Origin: Mactra quadrangularis
Taxonomy: Eukaryota; Mollusca; Bivalvia; Venerida; Mactridae
Direction: 5' to 3'
Length of the DNA: 64,000 nt
Assembly: GCA_025267735.1 (NCBI GenBank)
Contig: CM046301.1
Span: 59,291,872 to 59,355,871 of the forward strand
Translations under genes and position numbers: made by a program
The notes under the pieces: model-generated
What the model was told of the DNA's origin: nothing
Seen by the model: the letters and a program-made list of their open reading frames with translations, nothing else
The model's database searches: none
Shown: positions 46,430-58,639 of the stretch, piece after piece
Position numbering within the stretch: the stretch's first letter is position 1
Layout of the letters: the number at the start of each line of letters is the position of its first letter

Positions 46430-47690
46430 AAATGTAAATGCATGTAACACATAGAAATTATACATTGGTCTCCTAGCATGCTTTCATAAGAATAAAGGTT
46501 TTTATAGTGGTTCATTTGATTTTAAAAATTAAGAATCTTAATAGGGAATTTCCACAAAATCAAGATCAAAAGTGGTCTTGTTTGTTTTTTTTCTTTGATG
46601 TGTCTGTACATAAATAAAGATCAATCAACAAGCTCACAAATTATAGATAACAACAATAACAACTAGATACATTACTCAAAGTGATTAATAGACCCAAACT
46701 AAAAAATATGTTGTAAAGTGATCACCTCAAATTTTCTTAAAGGCCCCCGTTCACCCACATACGAAAATGCATTTTTTTTTTGTTAAATCGTCATCAAACC
46801 CAACTATTTTTCACAAATGTATGTATATAATAATTCTATGCGTGTTGAAAAATGTATTTGATCAATATAAATGTCAGTTTAGCAGAAAATAAGTGTTTTA
46901 TAACCCCAAATTCTACTCTGTGACAGACGGTATAAATTCTAAAAATAGTTCGACCTTGATGACATTTACCCACAAACCATTGCGCGGATTCCCATGATTT
47001 GTCCTAAGCGGGAATGCGCATGTGCCGTATTGTTTACAAAATGGAGATGGATCTGAAAAGAAGACAAGTAATGCCAAATAAAGACAATTTGCACAAGCCA
47101 AATTTATTATCCTAATTATGAGTAAATAGCAAATAGCATGTTTTCCCTAGTTCAAATTGATTTTCACTAGTCTTGGTATAACAAGCCAATTTCACTTGCC
47201 TAGTCAATTACTCCAAGGTCTAGATCATTCTCTTCGCATGGGAAATTCAAATCTGGTGAAGATCTGTGTAGCACAATATAGCTAACATATATAATTATTG
47301 CACAACAACATGTATCTAAGATTTAAAAGGCCTAAAAAGAATTATGTTTCTGGTTTTATCTATCAAACAAGTTAGGAAGCAAGAAAATTTAAAACAAGTT
47401 TGTTAAGTATTAAACAATACTGTATAAACAGTTCAAGAGCTTTCACTACACATCAAAAGTCATAACTCTTGAGTTGGATCTAATTTTGCATTATTTTCTA
47501 ATGTTCGACAAAAAAATCATTTTGAATTTTAAAAAAATACAGTCGTCAGTCGCAATAAAATATGGTGGGTTAGGAAACCAGAAACCTAACTTCAATGCAC
47601 AATTTACCCTGACATAAAATATTCAAGCTGCAGGAAAATTGTAAAAAAATGTTAAAACCTTGGCACCATTATTTGAATTTGTATAATCAT
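46430..47690. other. Stretch downstream of the transporter stop, no gene recognised
   Basis: AT-rich; probably includes the 3' UTR of the minus-strand transporter. No structure identified. Confidence 0.4.
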
Positions 47691-47696
47691 AAAATC

Positions 47697-47925
47697 TTAA
47701 ACCTGGGCACCAACCCCAGTGATAGTACTAATAGGTTGGTTCCCATTATATGATGATGTCATAGGTTGGTTCCCACTCAGTGATGTGGTCATTACTCTAG
47801 GTTCTTGTTCACTAGGCTGGGAACCATCGGGTAATGTTTCATTGGGTAATAATTCCCCTTCACCACCATCCATAGCCTCATAAGGTTCCTCCACTGGTTC
47901 TTTTAGATCTATATACCGTATACCA
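47697..47925 (-). CDS. SLC46-like transporter, exon 4 (C-terminal tail)
   Basis: Acceptor CCATTTTAG before 47925, in phase; 76 residues to the TAA at 47699-47697. Hydrophilic, rich in Glu, Pro, Ser and Thr. Confidence 0.8.
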
Positions 47926-50900
47926 CTAAAATGGAAGTTAAGAAGAAGTCAATTCATGGCAACACTAGGGCCTCATCATACTCTCAAAAATATTACAATA
48001 GTACTTCAATACATTACAGAATAATTAACAAATAAAAATGGTCATAAGAGTGTTGGCTCTAGACTCAAGCAAGAATAGTTATAATTTGAAACTCTAATTC
48101 ATGGTTTTTCCAGTCAAAAACAGTCTTTTTGCATCTGATGCGTCCAAACTTAACATCACTTATTACTACTAAAAGGCAAGCAGCACAGATTAAATCCTAT
48201 TAATCTGTGTACACACATTTTTATTCTAACATTTCATACACAGATACATCAGGTACAAAAAAACTTTTCTGCTGGAAAAAACATCAACTTGAGTAATGAG
48301 TTCCATACCAAATCTATTGTACAAAATATTGACAAATACTAGAAACTATTCTAAAGCCAAATAGCAGAAAGCTGCATTTGAGCTGTTTTCTGTCATAACA
48401 GCCATTTTTTGTTCCCACATGTGCAAAATAGTTACTTTGAAACATGATCGGTTCTACCCTTTTTCTCAGCCTGGCAGTCACCAAACCCACTTGACATAAA
48501 GGTAGACAGAAGAATGACTGTGCACAGGTCTTCAAATTTAACCAGAGAATTTATCGCTCTTGGCCCAGTGACTTTTAGAACGTTAGTGGTCCGAAAGTCC
48601 ACCAGCTTTTTACAGCCACCATTTTTTGTATTCATTAAAAAAAATCATTGCTTGTTGTTATATTGTTTATTTAATATTAGAATATATTATTCTAAATCAT
48701 TATATTGAACTGCATATTTGAACAAATGACTAAGAGTATTTTTGGTCCAGTAAACTTTCATTCGGTCCAGTAAAAAAATCCATTTTGCAGGACTGAATGT
48801 CCAGAGCTAATGAAAGTTTGTCTTGAAGACTGTTACTGTAGAAAAAAACAAGTAAATCTGTGAGCTAATGCCCACTAGTGATACCCCCGCAGTGAGAAAT
48901 ATGACTATCATAATGTAACTTTCATTTAACGAAATCTAAAAATATGCCACAAACAGGAAGTAGATGAGCAAGGAGCATGAAATCGCTTTACACCACATGG
49001 GACTGTGGGATGAAGCAATATGCAAAGTATTAGGCTGCTGCATGTAATAGTTGCTGAGAAAACTGCGACGGAAATTTTGTAACAGACGCACGCACGGACA
49101 AGGGTAAAACAGAATACCCCCCTCTTCTTCGAAGCGGGGGTATAATAAAAATGTAAATTTAGTAAGAGATATACTTACATGGTAAATGATAGTGGTACAC
49201 ATAGAAACATGACAGAGATGACAAATACAAATCCAGAATAATAATGTAATGTACTAGCATATATAGCCTGGAACATTAATGGTGCAACAAAATATGATAT
49301 ACTCTCTCCACAATGCATCAGAGCAAACAAGGATCCTGAAAGTACAATTACAAGAGAGTAAGATTCTTGTAATGCTACCTACAAAAGTTCATTGGCTAAA
49401 AGTTCAAATTGTTAAAAAATCCTGAATTCCAGCATTTCAGTATTTCAGCAGTGTACGCACAGCAAACATGAATCCTTTCTTAGATTCAAAATTCCTGAAC
49501 TTAAGGACCAGTTCTAAAACCTTTCACTTACGTACCTATTAAACAAACCTAAAATGAAATAGATGTCTTCAAAATATAAAACTCAAATTTTCAACACATT
49601 TTATTCACATAGAACGTGTCCCCTGGCTCATTCACATTTTGTAGTCCAACTTAACAAACAAGGAGCATATTTCATGTTAATCAACCAAGCAATTTTTATT
49701 AAGCAGTATAATGACATCATAATCAACTGTGTGAAGTAACTTGCAGGCAGATTTTTACAAAATTTCTTAATACATGTAATGTGGTCATTAGAATGGGAGT
49801 CCAATAAAATTGTGTAATGTAAAAATTCACATGGTAAAATCTACAGGACTGCACATTAACAGTTGACCAATCGCTATTGATGACATAACAAGTTTACACC
49901 TAAAGGCATCCAATCAGGTAACCAGAATATATTTATAACCCTTAAGTTTAATTCAAAGTATGACTTATGTTACAGTTCCATAAACATAAAAATAGCTGTG
50001 AGGGCACCATACAGGCGCCGTACAATCAATCTTGGCAATGACTCGTACAAACTCTTGTGTACCCGTACGGACTGTTGCTTTTTTATCAGGGTCCTTGAGA
50101 TGAGCCATGGATACACTTATCAGTTTCAAAATCAAATTGTGAACACAATCGGGGCAAAGTATGGATTAAACTTGCATATCTTCCAGCTACAGCTCCGCAC
50201 GGATGCGTTGTTTGTGCCATGTGCGTTCGGTCACCCTATTACGCAAGGCTTCCCACGGCCTACTGCTGTCTGCATGTACGGATCCGCAACAAGCCACGAT
50301 TTTATGGGACCGAGGCATTAGTTGGGGCAAGTACACATGTGATTCAAGCAAGAACAATTTTATTGGTAGTCAGCCTACTGGGTAACCTAATTACCTATTC
50401 CAAAAATCTTTGTCAAATCCTAAATACATTTGTATATCAACTATTTTTTCATACAGTTTAACATACATACCTTGTTCTGCTGGATCAATACCTTTAGCTA
50501 CTATAGCTCTCATCATTGGGAAGGGTAACAATTCTAATACTAGTAATAATATACCTGAAATAGTTAATTCATATTGAATAGCATTAAAAATAGTCTAAAG
50601 AAAACATGTAATGAAAATAACTAACCTTTTTAAGAAAGGGGGGGGGGTTGGGTTTGAAGCAGCAGCAACACGTTGTATAGGTCATTTATTTTGTTAGAGT
50701 GACGTTACCTATGCTCAGTCACTTTTATATCGAAGCCGGTTAACAGTATTCTGTCAATTCATGTAAAATTCATACCGCAATATCGTCTACATGTTGACCT
50801 ACCTCTGTTTACAGAAAAACAAGCCTCTGACGATCCCGATTATTGGATACAATCGGCACGAAGTAGTATACGTAAAACATGGACCAGTGCTTGGTCACCT

Positions 50901-52674
50901 TGTTTTTAAGAAAAATAGAAGTAAAAATGTTAACTTTTTTTCAATAGCTAGATCATTACATAAATATTATAGATTAAAGTAAATCATAATATTTCTTGAG
51001 TTATAATAATAATTATAAGTAAATAAAACGAGGCTGTTCAAGTTCGATTTTCTAGTGATAACAGTAGGTGCTATCTGCATCTTTCGTCTGCAAAAACAGT
51101 CAAGCATTTCAATGATCATGATTGTGGGTTTCTTGTGAGTGTTTGACAGATAGCCCTTATTATAGACACAAATCAAGAGGTTTCCATTTTTATTTTCTGA
51201 TATTTAGATGGGGTGACTGAGCATTGGTAGTGACCTAGCATAGGTAGTTGACTCTATATAGTAACACTGTAATAGGCAAAAATTATCACATGTCAGACAA
51301 CATGAAATTGTATTAATATTGGTAATTTTTTACTAGACTAAATCAATTTCCACAAGTCCTGGGCTTCTGGCTATTGAACTAAGGTGATGTCTACCATAGA
51401 GTTATTATGAAGTTCATATCTAGTGATGAAATAGAGGCAGATATAATATTCTGTCTACACTAACAATATTGTAAACATTGAACTTTCCATCTAGAGCAAT
51501 ATTAGTAAAACGAAAGCAAAAAAATTTACTTACCAAAGTAAATAAATGTATCATTGTGTACTACAGCAATCCAAATAGTTCCTAAAGCTTTAGACAAGAA
51601 TCCTGCAAATGCTATGTGAGTATCAGTAAGGTAGTTCCTTAAGAATGGTGGAACCATCCCAGTACTGAACGCAGCACAAACCATAGCTACAGATAGGAAC
51701 ACTCCTATCTTTGTCACAGGCCAAGACATTGGTGGTCCCAGTAAATACAATACTAAAGTGTTAATCTGTCCTAAATGCACAACAGCATACGATTGGAAGG
51801 CTAGAATAGCAAGCCAAATTCTAACTAGTTTAACATTGTTCCTACACTTGAAAAATTTCATCATTGGTTTAAATGTATCAATGCAACAGTTTCCAGTGAT
51901 ATCCCTTCTCGGTGATCTATTGGAATTTGGTTCAATTTCTTTCACAAGGAAGAAAGAAATTAAAAATGCAGTAATACTACACAGAAAACAAAACCAAAAT
52001 GGCTGCAAGTATCCAATAGATTGAACCCAAAATCCAACCATCAAATTCCCAACAGCATAAGCGGCACCATTCAAAAGTTCTTGAAGTGCTAACCTACTAG
52101 ATCTCTGATGAGGTTTAACAACATTTATAGCATAGTATGAGCCTCCAGCTAGAAATGCAGTCATACTACCACTAAGTCCACGAATAGCTGAGGCCATGAA
52201 AAGACCATCTAGAGACCATCCCGTGTACTGAATCAAAATGTATATTAAACAATATATTGCACTTCCTAAAGCAGGTAGCCATAGCATTATTCTTCTTCTG
52301 CCAGTGCGATCACTAAGGGCTCCAAGAATGATCACTGTGATGACTGCAGGTAGACCTTCCGCTATCTGAAGACTTAATATCACTACAGCTGTTTCTTTCT
52401 GCGCATCATGGTATTGCATTGTTTCATTTTTTCCAGTTCTATCAATATCCACATCAGTAGGAATCAAATGACGTTGTTTATGAATTTGTTCTTGAACATA
52501 TTCTTGAAATAATGGTAAAGTCATGTGTCTAGATAAAAAGAACATGAAGTAGGCTGCTTCAACTAGATACGATTGAATAGAATCCAAAAATGTCATGCAA
52601 ACATCATTCATCCTCTGAAACTTTGACTTAGTGTTTGATGGTGATTGTTGTGATGCCATTGTGTCTGGTGGCAT
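47697..52674 (-). CDS. SLC46-family (proton-coupled folate transporter-like) MFS transporter, complete
   Basis: Exons 52674-51534, 50554-50471, 49335-49179 and 47925-47697 join with consistent phases and GT-AG junctions to give 536 residues. Many hydrophobic segments fit a 12-helix major facilitator. The loop LGALSDRTGRRRIML after an early helix is the MFS motif A (G-x-x-x-D-R/S-x-G-R-R). Overall sequence and the N-terminal VEAAYFMFFLS region resemble SLC46A1/A3. Family members move folates (A1, plasma membrane) or lysosomal solutes (A3); which substrate applies here cannot be read from sequence. The C-terminal tail is cytosolic, acidic, with a duplicated SGNQPMTS/NGNQPIST-like segment. A second possible start is Met 6. 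The gene stands alone on this strand. Confidence 0.85.
48849..49144. mobile_element. TACCCCCGC repeat, copy 1, in the transporter's last intron
   Basis: Shares more than 90% identity by eye with 53291-53558 over most of its length, except for about 40 extra bases after TACCCCCGC. The right end forms a hairpin ATACCCCC/GGGGGTAT; the left end has TACCCCCGC. It lies about 35 bp from the exon 3 donor. Confidence 0.82.
49179..49335 (-). CDS. SLC46-like transporter, exon 3 (157 bp)
   Basis: Acceptor CTTTCAG, donor GTAAGT. Encodes SLFALMHCGESISYFVAP and the last two helices. Confidence 0.85.
50471..50554 (-). CDS. SLC46-like transporter, exon 2 (84 bp)
   Basis: Acceptor TTTCAG, donor GTATGT. Encodes LLLVLELLPFPMMRAIVAKG, a late transmembrane helix. 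Confidence 0.85.
51534..52674 (-). CDS. SLC46-like transporter, exon 1 (380 codons)
   Basis: ATG at 52674-52672; donor GTAAGT after 51534. Holds most of the helices and the SDRTGRRR motif. Confidence 0.88.
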
Positions 52675-52956
52675 TGATCAATTACCTTTCTTGTGATAAG
52701 GAGTATTTTCAAAGTAAAGTTTACAGAGTCAACACATCAACTGGTCACTTATAACAGTCTCCTGAAACTGAGCAAAACAAAAAAGAAATATAAAATAAAA
52801 TTGCTTTTGTAACAGTCACTACCTATAAATAAGGACCCTATAAAAACTGCTCCACTAGGCCTAAATATAGGCAGTGAATATTATCAATATTATAATTAAT
52901 AAGGGATTTTTCTCAGTTATCTTTCCCTGATAAAATCTGAAGCAATCCAGCTGGTA

Positions 52957-53220
52957 AGTAGGTCCTTACAGTTGGAGTCCTCGGATTTTATCATTGTATT
53001 TCTATGTAAGGATAACAAAATATTTCATCTAATATCTTTCTTGTTCATTAAGATATTTACAGAAGTGATAAAATTTAAATAGTTATTTACCTCAAAATTA
53101 CTCAGCTTGAATTTCAAACAAATTAAATGATTTACAAAAAAGTTATTTAAGATTAATTTTGGCAAATTGACATTAAAAAGTAAAGGTAAAATCTGAGTAA
53201 CCCAACTAACAGGACCTACC
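52957..53220. mobile_element. MITE with AGTAGGTCCT/AGGACCTACC termini
   Basis: GTAGGTCCTTACAGTTGG then CTCGGATTTTATC, against the inverse of GGTAAAATCTGAGTAACC and AACAGGACCTACC. A solo end is at 37617-37665. Confidence 0.65.
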
Positions 53221-53290
53221 TATTTGACGAGTATACATAGGAAATAACTGACTAAAGTTACTTTATACTTATTACATTAAAGCTCAACAA

Positions 53291-53558
53291 ACAAGTAAAT
53301 CTGTGAGCTAATGCTCACTAGTGGTACCCCCGCAAAAATCTAAAAATATGCGACAAACAGGAAGTAGATGAGCAAGGAGCATGAAATCGCTTTACACTAC
53401 ATGGGACTATGGGATGAAGCAATATGCAAAGTATTAGGCTGCTGCATGTTATAGTTGCTGAGAAAACTGCGACGGAAATTTTGTAACGGACGCACGCACA
53501 CACGCACGGACAAGGGTAAAACAGTATACCCCCCTCTTCTTCGAAGCGGGGGTATAAT
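53291..53558. mobile_element. TACCCCCGC repeat, copy 2, upstream of the transporter
   Basis: Same sequence as 48849-49144 with a shorter left portion and a CACACACGCACG expansion. Confidence 0.82.
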
Positions 53559-53577
53559 TAATATCTTAGATAAATCA

Positions 53578-53742
53578 CTCTCAAACTCCCTTCCTGGTCC
53601 CCAAAGCAAGCCAGTAGGATAAAGTTTCTTGATCAAAGAATAAGGAAGATTCATAAAGTTATTGGAACCAATGGAGAGCTGGCTATCCAATGATAACCAC
53701 TCCAACGTTGTAACCATTCAGCCATACCAATCCTATTATAAT
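53578..53742 (-). mobile_element. tRNA-Ser-like SINE, copy 3
   Basis: The minus-strand head GGTATGGCTGAATGGTTACA followed by ACGTTGGAGTGGTTATC is close to a serine tRNA; the body matches 15831-16035. Confidence 0.75.
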
Positions 53743-54879
53743 CAATATCATAAATGAAGGAATCCAAGTAAACAATGACATCAATTACTCATTCTTCTTC
53801 ATACTAGACAAGTAAAATGTTAACTAATATTTATTTTTTCAATAATGTGTTTAGTGCTGTGTCAACACAAGTAAGGTTATTTTACTGCAGCCAGACAGTG
53901 CACCTTACCAGGACCCTTGTTTATAACCAGTACTCACCTACCCTTCCACAAGGTCAGCAACTTCTCCATATACAAAGCATATACAGAGGAAAACTGACAA
54001 TATTGTCAAGTTTTTTATGGAAAGGTATCCAACGACTGCCACTTCAAGATATTAGATTAGAAATCCTTGAGTGCCACCAACTGTTCTACAGACCCAGGTC
54101 AATGTAATACTAAATATTTGTAAAACTGTAAAGATCAATGATAAGGTACAAAGCTGAGAGACAACAATTGTATGATGTAAATGGACATAGCACTATAGAG
54201 TAGAACCGGGTATCATCGGACTTGCAGGGTTCTCGGACACAAACTTGAATTGCTCACAATTCTAAAAATTGTTGAATATTATAGACGATAACGATTAGAT
54301 TCGGAAGAACATTAACCCAAGCCTTCTATTCTGACGTCATCAAAATACTGCAAGCATTTTTATAACGAAGTTTTTGATTGGATGTTTGGGGTGCAACATA
54401 AAGTGCTCTCTTTTCAATCTAAGATTGAGTAGGAGCGGGTAATATCAGACACTCTTGGTGTTGTTTGTTCCCGACGTGCGTATCGGTTTTATAACTATAT
54501 AATTCGATGCATTCAGGTTACTGCCTTGTTACGTAAGATCTAATTGTTGTATGAGTAATAATTTTTTTTTAACAAGTAAACAGTTTGATGAACCCCAATG
54601 ATCCATTTTGTGTCCAATACAAGCCCTCAGGAACAGTCTTCACGAATGAATTTTCAAAGCACAAGACATTCGGTCTGGTAAAGGCCAAAATTTTACCAGA
54701 CCGAATTGACTTTTACCGGACCGAAAGCTAACCAATCAAAATTTTTTACATGGTATTTCAAACTGTACCGCTTATGTTTCTACATCATAGAAACATTTAT
54801 GTAATAAACATTGAACAAAGAATTTTAAATGACAAAAGTTCACTGGAGACAATTTTGAAAAAGAAGTATTTGGAGTAAT

Positions 54880-55760
54880 GAACCTTGTCACATGAGATGT
54901 GGTTGATAATAAGGAAAATATTTAAAATTGATACCAAAAGAAATAAAACAGTTGCAGTAAAAACAAATACATTTTGTATTTCTTCAAGAAAAGTCTTAAG
55001 TTGAAGGGGAGATAATTCTAAAAAAAATGTATTTGGACTTATGAACCTTGTAACATGAGATGTGGTTGATAATAAGAAACATATATTCAGGCCTCCTAGT
55101 GAAACCTTTAAAAACCTTTAATTTCAGAGCAAACCTTTAAAACCTTTACATTTCCCCAGAAAACCTTTAAAACGCCAAAATAGCCTGTAATTCTCACTCA
55201 AAACCTTTATATTTGCTCTCACTGGTTGCTGTGCTAGCTTAAAGCAAGTAATGGATTTTGTTCTGCATTTTCCCTACACTGTAAAACAGGAGCTATGTAT
55301 GATATAAATATGCAGAGAAAATAGGTATACACATTAAATGAGGTATGTATTATATTGCATAATTCAAACAGTATATGACATCAAAAAATGACTTTGGTAT
55401 GACTGTGGGTTTGATAAAGAAATGAGAACTTCGACGAAAATAGCCTTTATTTACTCTTTATTTTTTCATATTTTACACTAAAACTAAGGCCTTTATTTTC
55501 ATACATTAGAGCCTTTATAAAAACCTTTATTTTTGTTTTGGCCTGCTAGGAGGCCTGTATATTTAAAGATTGAAGTATAAACTTAAAGAAATAAAACAGT
55601 TGCAGTAAAAACAAATATTTTTTAAAGAAAATTCTAAGTTCAAGTGGAGATATTTCTGAAAAAATGTATTTTGAGTTATGAACCTTGTCATATGTGGTTG
55701 ATAATAAGAAACATATATTTAAAGTTTGAAGTTGATACCTTAAGAAAAAAAAAGTTAAAG
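54880..55760 (+). repeat. Tandem repeat of about 160-170 bp, three units, split by a MITE
   Basis: Units start near 54884, 55041 and 55678 with GAACCTTGT and share GTGGTTGATAATAAG and AAACAGTTGCAGTAAAAACA. Removing the 470-bp MITE restores regular spacing. Confidence 0.88.
55088..55557. mobile_element. 470-bp MITE with CAGGCCTCCTAG termini and 6-bp duplication
   Basis: Ends CAGGCCTCCTAG and CTAGGAGGCCTG, flanked by TATATT (55082-55087, 55558-55563). The interior repeats AAAACCTTTAAAACC near the left and CCTTTATAAAAACC near the right. Confidence 0.9.
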
Positions 55761-57209
55761 CAATATATATTTTACTGCACAAAAACTTTAATCAGAAATA
55801 CATGTATGGACGCCGACGCTAGGGCGAGTAGGAGAGCTCTCCATTTCTTACAAAAATATGTTATCAATGTCCTCAATTTTGACCCTTCTTTGTTTAAATA
55901 TTTTTTATTAAATTGCTTCTTTTATCACTCTTTTTCGTAAATATAACTTTACATGTGGCAATGCATGCGTATTATTGATTTTTAGTCTGAAACACGACGT
56001 GAGTTGAAAGATTACGCGGCGACTACTCTTCCGATTTTTACAATTTTAATTTGTTTAAACCAATCAGTAGTTACTTGGATTTAAAAAATAGCGAGGGATC
56101 CCCCATACTTTGCTAGATTAAAAAGAACTTACAAGCAAATTAAAGTGGTTATTAAAAAACCAGCGAATATTAAGGAAGGTTTCATTCAATTAAATTTGTG
56201 ATAGCGTGGGTAGCGAAAATGTATGACATAATGACATAATTTTTGAACGAATTTTATTTTTACGAAATGGAATACCATTTTATGAATCATTAAAATACAA
56301 ATGACTTTAATTGTTGTAAAATTATGACTAAGTTGTTTGTTTCTAATTTAACCATTTAGTTAAGTATCAAATCAAAGATTACCGTTATTGTCATCTTTAT
56401 TTGTCTTAAAAACCCAACTAATTATGTCTATTTAAACTGCCACACAAAACGCTAATAATTTATTACAATTATCAGCTTATCGGCAAACATAATTTTGTTA
56501 TCTTCTTCAATAAATGTACGTCACAGTTTGTCACGTGTTAGTTAATTGCAATTGTTTGATTACGTAATCAATTTTATCGAGCCAACATATGTAGCACTAT
56601 TGATTTTTTAGAGGACGCCTATTAATTAAACACATGTTTGCTTTACACAAAAGTCTCAATTGTCAATGATTGTTAAAGAAATTTAATGCGTATCATGGAC
56701 TCTCGGCTGGATTTTTAGCGTCAAAATACATGGACGATGTCGTCGCCGTTAGGTAAATCTTGAGTTATAGAGAGAATACGGCGTTATTATTAAATACGAG
56801 AATAAATTGCTTGTAACTGCTTGAACAATTTTGATGTTCAATTATCATTTTCAGTAATATTGCTATTGAAATTTCTACCGGACAGTCGGTCTTTTGATCC
56901 GAATTTTTTTACCGGACCGTCGGCGTTTTATACAGACTCGGTCTTCGGTCCGGTGGCTAAATTCGAAGACTGCAGGAATGTCCGATACTACACTCAACCT
57001 GTCCGATACTACACGACATTGATTGCAATGTAAAAACAGACCATTTCAATGTATTACTGTCGTAGAAAATGAATATTTTGTAGCTGGTCGCCGGTTCAGT
57101 TGGTACAGTAACCTGAATGCCGTTAATTATATAGATACCACAAGTGATAAGCAAATCAGGAACAAACAAGACCGAGAGTGTCCGATATTACCCGGTTCTA
57201 CTCTAACCA

Positions 57210-58260
57210 TCAAGCAGTTTTTTGGTAACAGTTACCACTTAACAGCCCCATCGGCATCCCTAATTAAATGGAAATTTTGATAAAGTTACTTACAAACAAT
57301 AGGTTTATTTCCTTAATAACGATCTATAGTGTAATAACAATAATCGAGGCGACTCGAGGGCGAATGTGACCGAGGCCGTTTCGATATCATCATGACTGAG
57401 TGAATTGTGTCATACTCAAATTGGTACAAATCGGGATCATTCACGTTTCCGTACTTTTACAAAAAAGTTTATATGCAAGTATTTAACATTCCAACGACTG
57501 AAAAACAATCATACCTGAAACATCGTAATAAAAATCTCATTTGTTTTCATCTAGCTGAAATTAAGGGACCTAATTCTATATATCCCGGAAGTTGATTCCG
57601 AATTTCGGCTGTATGAGTTGTTTCCCTTGTACAAGTTTTCTTACCATTATGAATTCAAATGTGTATACATGTAGTGTATTAAATCTGCATTAACACTATG
57701 TTATACATTCAAGGAGTCTGTAAATTTATGTCATTATGATTCCTATTTATACAAGAAACATAAAAATAAAAGTATTTCAAGGATTATTTCTAATGTTTAT
57801 GAATTTACCCAGTAAAGTCTTCACAAAGTATACATTTAAACTCAAATTGATAGTGAAGCAACAATAATGAATGCAAACAATGCATCGCCTGTCAAAGGAC
57901 TGCAATCGGGCATTTGCATTTAATTCTTTAAAATTCACAGTATATCAAATTTTATTTCATCGTTGAAATGCATTTGGTTCTCCTTTTGTTTTATTCCATC
58001 TTGTCTTATAAATCCGCTTCTAGCACGCCATGATAAAGACTGAGGTCTTCTGTAACAAATTTAGACCTTGTAGGCTTGTTACCATAGTAATTTTTTTCAG
58101 GGATGGTCCGAGATATAATGCCTGAGGTTAACACAATGAAATAGTTGCATACACATGCATGTGTATTTACAGTATTATCAATGTTTTGAACACTTGGCAA
58201 GCTCTGATCAGGGTAAATAACTCTAGATGCTTGAAAATATCAATTTAGATCAGTATCTAT
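57210..58260. other. Intergenic stretch, nothing recognised
   Basis: AT-rich with short frames only. Confidence 0.4.
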
Positions 58261-58263
58261 TTC

Positions 58264-58346
58264 ACTTCGAGGGTTGGCAGCAAGACTGTAGTAACTCGCT
58301 CTTTTATGCAATGTACTTACTATGGTCTTGCGAGCAACCCTCGACT
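58264..58346. repeat. Hairpin with arms of about 28 bp (TCGAGGGTTG)
   Basis: TCGAGGGTTGGCAGCAAGAC pairs with the inverse of GTCTTGCGAGCAACCCTCGA; the loop is about 25 bases. Confidence 0.8.
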
Positions 58347-58597
58347 TGATCAAGTTAAGCACTTAAATCAAGCATCTCTTTGATAGTGCCCATTTTTGTT
58401 TTTTCTTAACATGGGTGCCATTATCTCTGGGGCCAGGTTGGAGGCATACATGTGCTCCCTGAGCTGGGGCCTTCTATAAAACCAGGCATGCTGTTGCAAA
58501 GATAATTCACCAAATTATAGTATCTTTTTTCTAGAACTTTACCAGTTAAGTGTTTATAATCATCAGAACAGTCATATTCTATCCTATAACCAGTCTC

Positions 58598-58634
58598 ATA
58601 CCCAGAGGTTATCAAGATCTTGTAGCCTCTGGGA
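58598..58634. repeat. Short CCCAGAGGTTATCAAGAT hairpin
   Basis: CCCAGAGGTTATCAAGAT pairs with CTTGTAGCCTCTGGG; it is the third member of the set with 15163 and 41412. Confidence 0.7.
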
Positions 58635-58639
58635 AACAA

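Larger units (their letters stand above)
54196..57205. mobile_element. Putative 3 kb element with TAGAGTAGAACCGGGTA termini
   Basis: TAGAGTAGAACCGGGTATCA at the left matches the inverse of the right end at 57180-57205. Further TCCGATAYTAC-type motifs recur at 54430-54450 (inverted), 56978 and 57000. The interior contains CGGTCCGGTAAAA-type hairpins (54665-54730, 56875-56960) and the tandem array with its MITE. No transposase is seen and the target duplication is unclear. Confidence 0.5.

Noticed and set aside
56731..56752. Tiny first exon ATGGACGATGTCGTCGC with a following GTAAAT donor
   Set aside because: No downstream exon in phase could be found.
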